From the NCBI RefSeq assembly GCF_000230895.2, contig NC_016604.1:5208001-5272000 (forward strand): a stretch of 64,000 nucleotides of DNA, read 5' to 3'. The number at the start of each line of letters is the position of its first letter. Position 1 is the stretch's first letter. The notes below the pieces were generated by a model, which had not been told where the DNA came from, did not search any database, and saw only the letters and a list, made by a program, of their open reading frames with translations. A program made the translations under genes and the position numbers. Shown here in pieces: positions 1 to 10,340 of the stretch. The DNA comes from Mycolicibacterium rhodesiae NBB3. Its GTDB lineage: Bacteria; Actinomycetota; Actinomycetes; Mycobacteriales; Mycobacteriaceae.

Positions 1-1595
<1,595 letters not shown>

Positions 1596-1602
1596 ATGCA
1601 CT

Positions 1603-1619
1603 CCTTCCGTAACGGAAGG
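1603..1619 (-). promoter_or_regulatory. Inverted repeat overlapping the metH ribosome-binding site
   Basis: CCTTCCGT and ACGGAAGG are perfect 8-bp arms around a single base. On the metH strand the 3' arm contains the GGAAGG of the ribosome-binding site, 8 bases before the ATG. In RNA the arms would need to open at least one pair to form a loop, giving a 6-7 bp hairpin that hides the ribosome-binding site. In DNA it could equally be a repressor site. Function is inference. Confidence 0.45.
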
Positions 1620-1847
1620 CGTCCTTGACTTCGCCGAGCGTGGCGGACCGGCAATGACCCGGGACCGTTGCAACGCCTCTCGACCGCAGAAAGTCTACGC
1701 CGTCGCCCGGTCGGCGTCTGGGACGCCCGACTCACCAAGATTAACCGGACTGCAACCGAACGTATTTCGACTGCACTGCGAAGGCAGCGAATTCAACCCG
1801 TGTGGCGATGCCGCTCCAAGCCACCACACAGGGCTTACGCTGGCCTG

Positions 1848-2711
1848 GTGACGCCGAAACTGCCCGAATTGAGCGACACAATCGTCGTCGCGGCCTTCGA
1901 GGGCTGGAATGACGCAGGCGACGCGGCCAGCGATGCGTTGGAGCACCTCGACGCGATATGGGAAGCCGAGCCGATCGTGGAGATCGACGACGAGGCGTAC
2001 TACGACTACCAGGTCAATCGACCCGTCATTCGGCAGGTCGACGGCGTGACGCGCGAGCTGGTGTGGCCCTCGATGCGGATTTCGCACTGCCGGCCCCCGG
2101 GGTCGGACCGTGACATCGTGCTCATGCACGGCGTGGAGCCCAATATGCGATGGCGCACCTTCTGCGCAGAGTTGCTGGCGATCGCCGACAAGCTCAACGT
2201 GCAGACGGTCGTCATCCTGGGGGCGCTGCTGGCCGACACGCCGCACACCCGTCCGGTGCCGGTGTCGGGCGCGGCCTACTCCCCCGAATCGGCGAAGGTC
2301 TTCGGGCTGGAGGAGACGCGTTATGAAGGTCCGACCGGCATCGCCGGGGTGTTCCAGGATGCGTGTGTGCAAGCCGGTATCCCGGCGGTGACGTTCTGGG
2401 CCGCGGTTCCGCATTACGTTTCGCAGCCGCCGAACCCCAAGGCCACCGTGGCGCTGTTGCGGCGCGTCGAGGACGTGCTCGACATCGAGGTGCCGCTCGC
2501 CGATCTGCCGACGCAGGCCGAAGAGTGGGAGTCGGCGGTGACGGAGATGACCGCCGAGGACGACGACATCTCCGAGTACGTGCAGTCGCTGGAGGAACGC
2601 GGCGACGCCGAGGTCGACATGCACGAGGCGGTCGGCAAGATCGACGGCGACGCCCTGGCCGCTGAGTTCGAGCGCTATCTACGCCGCCGCGGGCCAGGCT
2701 TCGGCCGGTAG
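1848..2711 (+). CDS. PAC2-family protein (Rv2125-like)
   Basis: A 287-residue protein of the PAC2 family, named after a proteasome assembly chaperone; its biochemical role in bacteria is not settled. Recognisable features are the FEGWNDAGDAAS start, the GVEPNMRWRTF segment and the LADTPHTRPVPV loop. The C-terminal 60 residues are acidic and end in a basic tail. GTG at 1848 is chosen over upstream in-frame starts because it begins exactly where family similarity starts. A TACGCT hexamer lies six bases before it, the usual arrangement for a leaderless mycobacterial mRNA; there is no Shine-Dalgarno sequence. It is divergent from metH. Confidence 0.85.
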   Translation: MTPKLPELSDTIVVAAFEGWNDAGDAASDALEHLDAIWEAEPIVEIDDEAYYDYQVNRPVIRQVDGVTRELVWPSMRISHCRPPGSDRDIVLMHGVEPNMRWRTFCAELLAIADKLNVQTVVILGALLADTPHTRPVPVSGAAYSPESAKVFGLEETRYEGPTGIAGVFQDACVQAGIPAVTFWAAVPHYVSQPPNPKATVALLRRVEDVLDIEVPLADLPTQAEEWESAVTEMTAEDDDISEYVQSLEERGDAEVDMHEAVGKIDGDALAAEFERYLRRRGPGFGR

Positions 2712-2718
2712 GCCGAAG
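2699..2718 (+). terminator. Hairpin overlapping the PAC2 gene stop codon
   Basis: CTTCGGCC and GGCCGAAG form a perfect 8-bp stem around a GGTA loop, and the TAG stop lies inside it. The gene downstream is convergent (ends at 2834), so a terminator is expected here. There is no T-tract after the stem, as is common in mycobacteria, so termination is inferred. Confidence 0.5.
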
Positions 2719-2833
2719 AACGCACACAGCGGCCGCTAGGTTCTTACCTCCATCGCATTGCGCCGAGATCAGACTTATCACGCGCCAGCAGGTCCGAAAC
2801 CGTACCGGAACCTGATTTCGGCGACGCGGGAGC

Positions 2834-4270
2834 TCACACCTTTTCGGGTTTCGGCGCCTGCCAGACGCCGTTCAGGGCGTCCGGCTTCGGCCAGTACAAC
2901 CGCAAGACCAACTGAAACGGTCCCTTGGGCGCCGGCAACCAGTTGGATTCTTTCTCGATGCCCGGCGATCCGTTTTGGATGTAGATGGTGTAACCACCGT
3001 CGGGGTCTGGCACCAGGCTGGGCAACATCGGTGAGTTGATCAGGTAGCGCTTCATCGAGTTCTCGACCAGCAGGCTCTGCGGCAATTCGTACATGGTGAG
3101 CGACCAGAATGCGTTGACCGGCGGAAGCTGATCTTTGGCGAACCGGTACGTGTAGTTGTTGGCACCGGTCAACGGCGCACCGGTGGCGTCGTTGAACGCT
3201 CCCACGTAGATCGCCTCGTCCTTGGAGTTGCCGTAGATGCCCACCACCGCTGCGGCCATCCGATACAGATAGTTGGTGCCAATCGTTTCGCGGTTTCCGG
3301 TGATGTCACCCGAGGTCACTTCGCCGGTGTCCAGCTTCTCCTTCTTGAAGGTGTCGAACTCCTGCCAGGCGTCGGCCATTCCGCCTTCGACGGCGTCACG
3401 CATCTCTGGGGTGAGCTTGTCGGCGTCGAACCCGCCGTCGGGGCCGATCCCGATGGTGGCGAACCGGGTTCGCAACTCCTGTTCGTCGGGCAGCGGCGGC
3501 GCGAATTTCAGCGCGAAGTTGAGGATGTCGAAGAACTGCGGTGAGGTTTTCTGTTGGTCGCGCGTCAGCGGCGGCACGAAGTCGATCGCGGGGGCCGGCG
3601 GCGGCCCGGGTTGGTTGAGGAACACCGAAAGCGGCGTCACCTGGTAGCCGGCCTGGATCTTCTTGACCTGGTCGATGTCCGACGGCCCGAACAACTGGGT
3701 GCGGTACAGAACGAGCGCGAGGTCGGTGTCGGAGGTGATGACCTCATCGATGCCCTCGGGCTTCACACCACGCCAGTTCGGGCCCGTCAGAAGGTATTTG
3801 CCACCGCCGTTACCGGTCGTGCGGCTGCCGACGTAGGCCATGTTGTAGGTGTAGAGGTCGATGAACTGCAGCGAGTAGTAGCGGTCCTGCTCGACTGGGG
3901 GAACCGTTAGCACCAGCGGTTCGGTGCGCAGGTCGGCACCGACCGCGGAGTACGGCGTATCGGAGTTCGGCGTCTGGATCGCCTTGTCCGCAGGCGTGTA
4001 AACCTGTGCGCTGTTGTGTATTTCGTTCCAACCACCCTTGTACTCGGGGTCCTCTTTGTTGACGAAGTACGAGTACATCACCCGGTAGTTGTCGACCAGC
4101 GGGAAGCCGTAGATGTAGGCCTCTTTCGCGATGGCGCGAGTCTGTTCGAGGGACACGGCGCTCGGACTCTCTGGTGACGGTGTCGGTGTCGCGTTGTCGT
4201 CGGATTTCTCGGTGCTACAAGCCGCCAGCAGCGCGAGGGCGGCGATCAGAGCTGCGATGCGGCGGATCAA
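2834..4270 (-). CDS. DUF1254/DUF1214 lipoprotein
   Basis: A predicted exported lipoprotein of 478 residues. The start is a short positive segment, a hydrophobic core and an LLAAC lipobox, then a Ser/Pro/Thr-rich linker. The body has a DUF1254 domain (IQTPNSDTPYSAVGAD, RYYSLQFIDLYTYN) followed by a DUF1214 domain (PVNAFWSLTMYELPQSLL, NWLPAPKGPFQLVLRLYWP near the end). The molecular function of these domains is unknown; they occur together in secreted bacterial proteins. The TTG at 4270 is chosen because it sits directly before the signal peptide and overlaps the stop of the upstream SDR gene as TTGA, implying coupled translation. No ATG exists between there and 4597. I do not recall an orthologue at this place in M. 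tuberculosis. Confidence 0.8.
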   Translation of the reverse strand: MIRRIAALIAALALLAACSTEKSDDNATPTPSPESPSAVSLEQTRAIAKEAYIYGFPLVDNYRVMYSYFVNKEDPEYKGGWNEIHNSAQVYTPADKAIQTPNSDTPYSAVGADLRTEPLVLTVPPVEQDRYYSLQFIDLYTYNMAYVGSRTTGNGGGKYLLTGPNWRGVKPEGIDEVITSDTDLALVLYRTQLFGPSDIDQVKKIQAGYQVTPLSVFLNQPGPPPAPAIDFVPPLTRDQQKTSPQFFDILNFALKFAPPLPDEQELRTRFATIGIGPDGGFDADKLTPEMRDAVEGGMADAWQEFDTFKKEKLDTGEVTSGDITGNRETIGTNYLYRMAAAVVGIYGNSKDEAIYVGAFNDATGAPLTGANNYTYRFAKDQLPPVNAFWSLTMYELPQSLLVENSMKRYLINSPMLPSLVPDPDGGYTIYIQNGSPGIEKESNWLPAPKGPFQLVLRLYWPKPDALNGVWQAPKPEKV

Positions 4271-5154
4271 CGCTTTTCGAGCGCTTCTGTGCGGGCGCTC
4301 ATCGAACGGCCATGCGCGGCCACCTCCGCGTCCATCTTCTGCAACAGCTCCGGAACGTCCTTCAGCGTGGTCGATTCGCCAAGCCTGGACGACAGCAACG
4401 GTTTCAACCAGCGCAGCAGGCCGACGAAACTCGGGCAGTTGATCTGGCGTTTGCGACCCTCGATGCCCCTGACGAACGCCTCGCCGCATTTGTCCACCGA
4501 CGTGGTCTTGCCGAGGGGCCCCGGAAGCTTGCGCAGCATTTCCTGGAAAGCCGTTGATTCGTCCTTGGTCTCCTGCACCAGGGGCGTATCGATCCACAGC
4601 ATGTGTGCGGATCCCACGTCGACACCCCGGTGTGCGAGCTCGAGGCGAAGAGCGTTGGCGAACTGCTCCACGGCTGCCTTCGACGTGTCATAGGGAACCA
4701 TGCCCGCCGCGGGCGCGTAGGCCGCCGCGGAGGACACGATCAACACATATCCCCGTCGCTCGATGATCGACGGCAGGGCGGCGCGCACGGTGTGAAACAC
4801 GCCCATGACGTTGACGTCGATCAGCGTCTGGAACGCCTTGGGATCGACGGCCAGCAGCGATCCGTGGGTGGCGATTCCCGCGTTGGCCATCACGACGTCG
4901 ATGCCACCGAACCGTTCGATTCCGGCATCGGTGGCCTTCTGCATGGCCTCGAGGTCACGGACGTCCGCGACCGCGGTCAGCACGTCGTCACCGCCGAGCC
5001 TGGTGGCGAGATCCTTCAGCGGGGCCTCATCGAGGTCGGTCAGTACCAGCTTGGCGCCCTCGTGGTGCAGGCGGCGGGCCACTTCGGCCCCGATGCCGTT
5101 GGCAGCGCCCGTGATGAGGACGACTTTTCCGTATAGCGAACCCATGGCCGTCAA
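4267..5154 (-). CDS. Short-chain dehydrogenase/reductase (Rv2129c-like)
   Basis: A 295-residue classical SDR. The NAD(P) glycine motif TGAANGIG is near residue 15, NAG occurs in VMANAGIATHG, the catalytic Ser is in VSSAAAYAP and the Tyr-Lys pair is in YDTSK. After the catalytic core a C-terminal extension of about 80 residues is rich in Arg/Lys and may be membrane associated. The substrate cannot be read from the sequence. ATG at 5154 or at 5145 are both plausible. It sits just downstream of mshC and overlaps the DUF1254 gene by four bases; position matches Rv2129c. Confidence 0.85.
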   Translation of the reverse strand: MTAMGSLYGKVVLITGAANGIGAEVARRLHHEGAKLVLTDLDEAPLKDLATRLGGDDVLTAVADVRDLEAMQKATDAGIERFGGIDVVMANAGIATHGSLLAVDPKAFQTLIDVNVMGVFHTVRAALPSIIERRGYVLIVSSAAAYAPAAGMVPYDTSKAAVEQFANALRLELAHRGVDVGSAHMLWIDTPLVQETKDESTAFQEMLRKLPGPLGKTTSVDKCGEAFVRGIEGRKRQINCPSFVGLLRWLKPLLSSRLGESTTLKDVPELLQKMDAEVAAHGRSMSARTEALEKR

Positions 5155-5187
5155 ACGTACTCCGCACCCCGTCCGCGCGGTGCAGGG

Positions 5188-6426
5188 CTACAGCTCGATA
5201 CCGAGCAGCGCGTCGACCGCAGTCGCCACCGCCTTCGGCGCGCCGGCGTCGTGACCTCCGTACGTGAGCGCATCGGTGGCCCAGCCATCCAGCGCGGCAA
5301 GCGCTTTCGGGGTATCGAGATCGTCTGCCAGGTAGCGGCGGACCCGGGCCACCACATCGCCCGCGTCGGGCCCGGCCGGCAGGGCGACCGCGTCGCGCCA
5401 GCGCTGCAGCCGGTCGTTGGCCTCAGCGAGAACCGCCGGGCTCCACGAGCGGTCGGCGCGGTAGTGGCCGGCGAACAGCCCCAGCCGGATCGCCGAAGGG
5501 TCGACGCCGTCGGCGCGCAGCGCGGAGACGAGCACCAGGTTCCCCCGGCTCTTGCTCATCTTGTGGCCCTCCCACCCGATCATGCCCGCGTGCACGTAGT
5601 GGCGGGCGAATCGCCGCTCCCCCGTGGCAGATTCGGCGTGGGCGGCCGAGAACTCGTGGTGCGGGAAGATCAGGTCGCTGCCGCCACCCTGGATGTCCAG
5701 GCCGGTGCCGATGCGGCTCAACGCGATCGCGGCGCATTCGACGTGCCAGCCTGGCCGCCCGGCCCCGAACGGCGACGGCCAGCTGGGCTCGCCGGGCCGC
5801 TGCACCCGCCACAACAACGCGTCCAGCGGATCGCCCTTACCGGGACGGTCGGGGTCGCCACCGCGTTCGGCGAACAACCGCATCATCGTGTCGTGGTCGT
5901 ATCCCGACTCATAGCCGAATTGCGGCGTGGCGTCTGCGCGGAAGTACACATCGGGATATTCGGCATCATCGGCGATGTAGGCCGACCCCGCGGCCAGCAG
6001 CTTCTCGACAATCTCGATGACCTCGGCGATCGCCTCGGTGGCCGCGACGTAGTCGTGCGGCGGGAGCACCCGAAGGGCCGCCATGTCCTCGCGGAAGAGT
6101 TCGGTCTCCCTGTCGCCCAGTTCGCGCCAGTCGATGCCGTCGCGCTCCGCCCGCTCGAAAAGCGGATCGTCCACGTCGGTGATGTTCTGCACGTAGTGCA
6201 CCTGGTGGCCGGAGTCCAGCCACACCCGGTGGACCAGATCGAACGTCAGGTAGGTGGCGGCGTGACCCAGATGGGTGGCGTCGTACGGGGTGATGCCGCA
6301 GACGTACATCGTGGCCGTCTGACCGGCGGATACCGGGCGGACCTGCCCGTCTGCGCTGTCGTAGAGGCGCAGCTGCGGACCGCGGCCGTCGAGCGCCGGG
6401 AGGGTCGGCGCCGGCCACGATTTCAT
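5188..6426 (-). CDS. mshC: Cysteine:GlcN-Ins ligase of mycothiol synthesis
   Basis: ATP-dependent ligase joining L-cysteine to GlcN-inositol, the penultimate step of mycothiol production; related to cysteinyl-tRNA synthetase. The 412-residue reading matches the family length. The class-I HIGH-type motif is THLGH (residues 51-55), a zinc Cys is C43 in YVCGITPYD, and the KMSKS loop is HKMSKSRGN near residue 290. The further zinc-site segment GWHVECAAIA and GSDLIFPHHE are present. ATG 6426 is preferred over ATG 6477 because homology begins at MKSW and a TAAAGT hexamer lies seven bases upstream, suggesting a leaderless transcript. Its presence marks the organism as an actinobacterium. Confidence 0.95.
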   Translation of the reverse strand: MKSWPAPTLPALDGRGPQLRLYDSADGQVRPVSAGQTATMYVCGITPYDATHLGHAATYLTFDLVHRVWLDSGHQVHYVQNITDVDDPLFERAERDGIDWRELGDRETELFREDMAALRVLPPHDYVAATEAIAEVIEIVEKLLAAGSAYIADDAEYPDVYFRADATPQFGYESGYDHDTMMRLFAERGGDPDRPGKGDPLDALLWRVQRPGEPSWPSPFGAGRPGWHVECAAIALSRIGTGLDIQGGGSDLIFPHHEFSAAHAESATGERRFARHYVHAGMIGWEGHKMSKSRGNLVLVSALRADGVDPSAIRLGLFAGHYRADRSWSPAVLAEANDRLQRWRDAVALPAGPDAGDVVARVRRYLADDLDTPKALAALDGWATDALTYGGHDAGAPKAVATAVDALLGIEL

Positions 6427-6483
6427 AGCGTCGACTTTAGGCATCAGGGGATTCGACACCGCGAGCGGCCGATTCATTCCCGA

Positions 6484-7284
6484 TCAGCGGTTCCGGTATG
6501 CCGAGAGGATGCCCTCGAGCAGCACGTCGGCCAGCTCCGCCCGGCACATCAGCAGGTCGGGAAGATAGGGATCTGGGCGGTTGTAGATCAGCGGCGAGCC
6601 GTCCAGGCGCGTCGCGTGCATGCCCGCTGCCGCGACCACGCCGGCAGGAGCCGCCGAATCCCACTCCCACTGTCCGCCCGCGTGGATATACGCGTCGACG
6701 TCGCCGCGGACCACGGCCATCGCCTTGGCACCCGCCGATCCGATGCGCACCAGCCGGATGTCGAGCCGGTCGCGCAGCCACCACAGCACGGGCGGTGGCC
6801 GGTTGGCGCTGGCCGTGATGAGAATCGGCCCCTCCTTGCGCGGCGGCGGCGGCGTCACCGTGTCGGTGCGGTACACCTCGCCGCGAGCGGGCAGCGCCAC
6901 CGCGGCATCGGTGATGCCGCCGTTCGGACCGCGCGTGTGAAACGTCGCCGCACCGGCCGCGCCGTAACGCTGCCAGAGCGCGATGTGCACCGCCCAGTCC
7001 GTTCGGCCGGGCATCGAGAATTCGTGGGTGCCGTCGACCGGGTCGACGATCCAGACACGATCCGCCTCGACACGGGAAAGGTCGTCGGCCGCCTCCTCCG
7101 ACAGCACGGCGTCGTTGGGACGCTCGTCGCGAAGCCGGTTCAGGATCAGGGTGTTGGCGCTGCGATCACCCGTGTCTCCCAGGTCGTACGGATCGTAGAA
7201 GCCGATCTCCTCACGGACCGCAAGCAACATCTCACCGGCCTCCTTGGCCACATCGGCGGCCAGCGCCGCATCGGTGAGAGTCAT
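6484..7284 (-). CDS. cysQ: CysQ-like 3'-phosphoadenosine phosphatase (inositol monophosphatase fold)
   Basis: Member of the lithium-sensitive phosphatase family. CysQ dephosphorylates 3'-phosphoadenosine 5'-phosphate (and PAPS), linking it to sulfate assimilation; the M. tuberculosis enzyme (Rv2131c) also acts on inositol phosphates. The 266-residue protein shows the metal-site motifs LSEEAADD and WIVDPVDGTHEFS and the C-terminal WEWDSAAPAGVV motif with the third metal Asp. ATG 7284 gives a 14-base gap to the upstream gene; ATG 7314 would overlap that gene by 16 bases and remains possible. It lies 57 bases upstream of mshC. Confidence 0.88.
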   Translation of the reverse strand: MTLTDAALAADVAKEAGEMLLAVREEIGFYDPYDLGDTGDRSANTLILNRLRDERPNDAVLSEEAADDLSRVEADRVWIVDPVDGTHEFSMPGRTDWAVHIALWQRYGAAGAATFHTRGPNGGITDAAVALPARGEVYRTDTVTPPPPRKEGPILITASANRPPPVLWWLRDRLDIRLVRIGSAGAKAMAVVRGDVDAYIHAGGQWEWDSAAPAGVVAAAGMHATRLDGSPLIYNRPDPYLPDLLMCRAELADVLLEGILSAYRNR

Positions 7285-7298
7285 CGAGTCAGTATCGC

Positions 7299-8129
7299 CT
7301 AGAACGCAGGCCATGGAATCGGGCGCCGCCGGTCCGGCGACGGCATGATCGGATCATCAAGCAGCGCCAGGGTTCTCGCCAGCAGTGCGGCGATCTCTCG
7401 TTCGGTGATGTGCTCACTCAGCGTCTCCGGCAACCCGTCTCGCAGTTGGTCACGCAGACTCGCGACCGATTCCAGGGTCGGATCGTCCACCGGTTTGCCC
7501 GCCCACCCCCACAACACCGTTCGCAGCTTGTCCTCGACGTGCAGACTCACGCCGTGATCGACGCCGTAGACCTGTCCGTCGACCCCGGACAGGATGTGCC
7601 CGCCCTTGCGGTCGGCATTGTTGATCAGCACGTCGAAGACGGCCATCCGCCGCAGCCGGGCGTCGTCGGCATGCACCAGCGTGACCTCGTTGCCGGCGTA
7701 GTCGTATGCCTGCAGGATCGGCAGGAAGCCGGGTGGAATCTCCCCGGCGGGCAGAAGGTCGACGAGGTCCGGCCCGGCCTCGGGTTCATCGCCGACCTCA
7801 CCGAGGCTCTCCCCCGGCTGGTCCACCCACAGCTGCAGCATCCCGCGTCCGGCAGGCCCTTCGCGAATGATGGTGTACGGCACGATGTTCCAGCCCAATG
7901 CGCCGGAGACCAGGTATGCGCCGAGTTCACGGCCCGCCAGCGTGCCGTCCGGGAAATCCCACAGCGGGGCTTCGCCCGCGATCGGCTTGTAGACGCAATG
8001 CGCCTGTCGCCCTTCGAGATGCGCTTCGCACAGGAACGTGGCGTTGCTCGCCGAGCGGATACGTCCGATGACGGTCAGTTCGCCGCGTCGCAGCACCTCA
8101 TCGGGCTCACCGCTACTCGTCGGCGTCAT
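7299..8129 (-). CDS. SCO1664-family protein with kinase-like fold (Rv2133c-like)
   Basis: A 276-residue protein of an actinobacterial family annotated as SCO1664-like and distantly related to HipA/phosphatidylinositol 3-/4-kinase-like folds. Visible segments are the ATP-lobe-like HCVYKPIAGEAPLWDFP with an invariant Lys and, later, DVLINNADRKGGHIL and VYGVDHGVSLH, which resemble the catalytic HxxxN and DxG elements of that fold. Substrate unknown. ATG 8129 overlaps the end of the DUF3090 gene by 17 bases, which I take as coupling. Part of the uppP-cysQ-mshC leftward run. Confidence 0.8.
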   Translation of the reverse strand: MTPTSSGEPDEVLRRGELTVIGRIRSASNATFLCEAHLEGRQAHCVYKPIAGEAPLWDFPDGTLAGRELGAYLVSGALGWNIVPYTIIREGPAGRGMLQLWVDQPGESLGEVGDEPEAGPDLVDLLPAGEIPPGFLPILQAYDYAGNEVTLVHADDARLRRMAVFDVLINNADRKGGHILSGVDGQVYGVDHGVSLHVEDKLRTVLWGWAGKPVDDPTLESVASLRDQLRDGLPETLSEHITEREIAALLARTLALLDDPIMPSPDRRRPIPWPAF

Positions 8130-8700
8130 CGTCGGAACCGGCGATTTCACCGCGTAGATAGCCGTTGGTGCGCACACAGATGTGGCCCTCCGGATCGAGC
8201 GGTTCGTCGCACAGCGGGCACGGCGGACGGCCCGCGGAAATGACCCGGTTGGACCGCGCCGCGAACTGGCGAGCCGATTCTGGAGTCAGGAAGACGCGTA
8301 CCGCGTCGGGGCCCTCTTCGGCGTCGTCGAGCACCACCGACGCGTCGAATTCGGTCTCGGACACCGCGAGCAGTTCGACGACGACGGTCTGCGCCTCCGA
8401 GTCCCACCCGAGGCCCATCGTTCCGACCCGGAATTCGGCGTCGACGGGGGTGACCAGCGGGCTCAGATCGTCGACGTCAGCGGTTTCGGGCGGGATGGGA
8501 GTGCCGAATCGGCGATTGATCTCGAGTAGCAACGCAGCGATCCGCTCGGCGAGCACGGCAACCTGTTGCTTCTCCAGGATCACCGACACCACACGCTTGT
8601 CGTGCACGGCCTGCAGGTAGAAGGTCCGGTTGCCGGGCTGCCCGACGGTCCCGGCCACGAAGCGGTCGGGTGTTCGGAAGACGTGAATTGCGCGGGCCAT
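8113..8700 (-). CDS. DUF3090 family protein (Rv2134c-like)
   Basis: A 195-residue actinobacterial protein of unknown function. The N-terminal part contains a hydrophobic beta-rich segment (RTFYLQAVHDKRVVSVILEK). The C-terminus has a Cys/His cluster, CPLCDEPLDPEGHICVR, that looks like a small zinc site. TGGAG nine bases before the ATG supports the start. It consistently travels with the SCO1664-like gene and the histidine phosphatase, so these three probably act together, but the process is not known. Confidence 0.82.
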   Translation of the reverse strand: MARAIHVFRTPDRFVAGTVGQPGNRTFYLQAVHDKRVVSVILEKQQVAVLAERIAALLLEINRRFGTPIPPETADVDDLSPLVTPVDAEFRVGTMGLGWDSEAQTVVVELLAVSETEFDASVVLDDAEEGPDAVRVFLTPESARQFAARSNRVISAGRPPCPLCDEPLDPEGHICVRTNGYLRGEIAGSDDDADE

Positions 8701-8756
8701 GGCATCTCCAAAATACCGGTAGCGGCTGCGTCAGCCACAATCCCAGGTCAGTACGA

Positions 8757-9473
8757 CTAGCCGGTCGAGCCACCCACCACCGCGTCCTCGGGTGGCACCT
8801 CGTCCTCCTTGGAGTCGTCTTTTGACGCGTCCTTCGGCGGTTTTGCCAGCAGTCCGGCAGTCAGTTGGTCGCCGGTGTGGTTGACGTGGATGACGAACGG
8901 ACGGACGGCGGTGTATCGGATCACACTCATCGACGCGGGATCCGCGGTGATGCGCTGAAAACTGTCCAGATGCGTGCCAAGGGCGTCGGCGACGACCGCC
9001 TTGATCACGTCACCGTGTGTGCATGCGATCCACAACACGTCGCCTTCGTGCTCTTCGGCCAGGCGGCGGTCATGCTCACGCACCGCGCCGACCGCACGTG
9101 CCTGCACCGCGGCCAGCCCTTCCCCGTCGGGAAACACCGCCGCGCTGGGGTGCTGCTGCACCACCGACCACAGCGGCTCGGAGACCAGCTCGCCGATCTT
9201 GCGGCCCGTCCACGAGCCGTAGTCGACCTCGGAGATGCGCTCGTCGACGACAGGCTCCAGACCCAACTCGGCTGCCAGCGGTTCCATCGTGCGTTCACAG
9301 CGCAGCAGCGGTGAGCGGACGATCGCCCGAATCGGCAGGGCTCCTATCCGTCCTATCAGCCCCTGGGCCTGCTCGCGGCCTTTGTCGTCCAGGTCGACGC
9401 CGTCGCTGCGACCGGCCAGCGTGTGGGCGGTGTTCGAGGTCGACCGTCCATGGCGCACCAGAATGACCGTCAT
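8757..9473 (-). CDS. Histidine phosphatase superfamily protein (Rv2135c-like)
   Basis: A 238-residue enzyme of the phosphoglycerate-mutase-like branch. The catalytic phospho-His is in the LVRHGRST motif near residue 8, a substrate-binding Arg is in RSPLLRCERT, the acid/base Glu region is DYGSWTGRK, and the second catalytic His is in IACTHGDVI. The C-terminal tail is acidic and Lys-rich. It is annotated in mycobacteria either as a phosphoglycerate mutase or as a general acid phosphatase; the natural substrate is not evident. The ATG overlaps the stop of uppP by four bases (ATGA). Confidence 0.88.
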   Translation of the reverse strand: MTVILVRHGRSTSNTAHTLAGRSDGVDLDDKGREQAQGLIGRIGALPIRAIVRSPLLRCERTMEPLAAELGLEPVVDERISEVDYGSWTGRKIGELVSEPLWSVVQQHPSAAVFPDGEGLAAVQARAVGAVREHDRRLAEEHEGDVLWIACTHGDVIKAVVADALGTHLDSFQRITADPASMSVIRYTAVRPFVIHVNHTGDQLTAGLLAKPPKDASKDDSKEDEVPPEDAVVGGSTG

Positions 9474-10300
9474 ACCGCCGACACCACACCCGTGCCGAGC
9501 AGGATCAGCACGACAGTGCCGAGCGCGACCCGGTAGCCGACGAACCAGTACATGCTGTGGCGCACCAGGAATCTCAGGAACCAGGCGACCGCTGCGAATC
9601 CGACGACGAACGCGATCGCCGTCGCCACCAACAACTGTGGACCGCTCGCGCTCATCCCCTCACCGACGGGATGAAACGCGTCCGGCAACGAGAAGAGTCC
9701 CGATGCGAACACCGCCGGGATCGCCAGCAGGAAACCGAATCTGGCGGCGAGTTCGCGGTTCATCCCGAGAAACAACCCCGCGCTGATCGTCGCACCGGAT
9801 CTGGACACACCGGGCACGAGCGCGAGGCACTGTGCGAGGCCGACGATGACGCTGTCCTTCCACGTCAGCTGTTCGACGCGGCGCGTCTGGCGGCCGTAGT
9901 GCTCTGCGGCCGCGATGACCGCCGAGAACACGATCAGGGCGATCGCGATCAGCCACAAATTACGTGCGCCCGTTCGGATTTCGTCCTTGAACAGCAGGCC
10001 GAACGCACCGATGGGAATGGTTCCGATGATGACCCACCAGCCCAGCCAGTAGTCAGCGTTTCGGTGTGCGGCCACGAACAGACCGTTGAACCACGCTTTG
10101 ACGATGCGGGCGATGTCGCGCGCGAAGTAGACGAGCACCGCTACTTCCGTACCGAGCTGGGTCACCGCGGTGAACGACGCTCCGGCGTCTTCGGCGAAAA
10201 ACACCCGCGACGCGATCGCCAGGTGGCCCGACGACGACACAGGCAGGAACTCGGTCATGCCCTGAATTATCGCGAGAACGATCACCTGGACCCACGACAT
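9470..10300 (-). CDS. uppP: Undecaprenyl-diphosphatase
   Basis: Integral membrane enzyme (BacA family) that dephosphorylates the C55/C50 polyprenyl diphosphate released during peptidoglycan and arabinogalactan assembly, recycling the lipid carrier. The 276-residue protein has the two family signatures: TEFLPVSSSGH (E17, H26) and PGVSRSG near residue 170, plus about eight hydrophobic segments. ATG 10300 starts MSWVQVIV as in the M. tuberculosis protein; the longer upstream reading adds 29 non-conserved residues. It is followed by the histidine phosphatase with a four-base overlap. Matches Rv2136c. Confidence 0.93.
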   Translation of the reverse strand: MSWVQVIVLAIIQGMTEFLPVSSSGHLAIASRVFFAEDAGASFTAVTQLGTEVAVLVYFARDIARIVKAWFNGLFVAAHRNADYWLGWWVIIGTIPIGAFGLLFKDEIRTGARNLWLIAIALIVFSAVIAAAEHYGRQTRRVEQLTWKDSVIVGLAQCLALVPGVSRSGATISAGLFLGMNRELAARFGFLLAIPAVFASGLFSLPDAFHPVGEGMSASGPQLLVATAIAFVVGFAAVAWFLRFLVRHSMYWFVGYRVALGTVVLILLGTGVVSAV

Positions 10301-10340
10301 CGCCGGCACGTCCGTCACGACGACGACCGTACCCGGGGTG

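Noticed and set aside
1596..1847. Cobalamin riboswitch upstream of metH
   Set aside because: Looked for a B12-box-like conserved core in the 250 bases before metH and saw none; only the short palindrome is present.
5251..7302. 683-codon open frame on the plus strand
   Set aside because: Lies antisense to mshC and cysQ, which have full catalytic motifs; its Arg/Val/Gly-rich translation is typical of the complementary frame of GC-rich genes.
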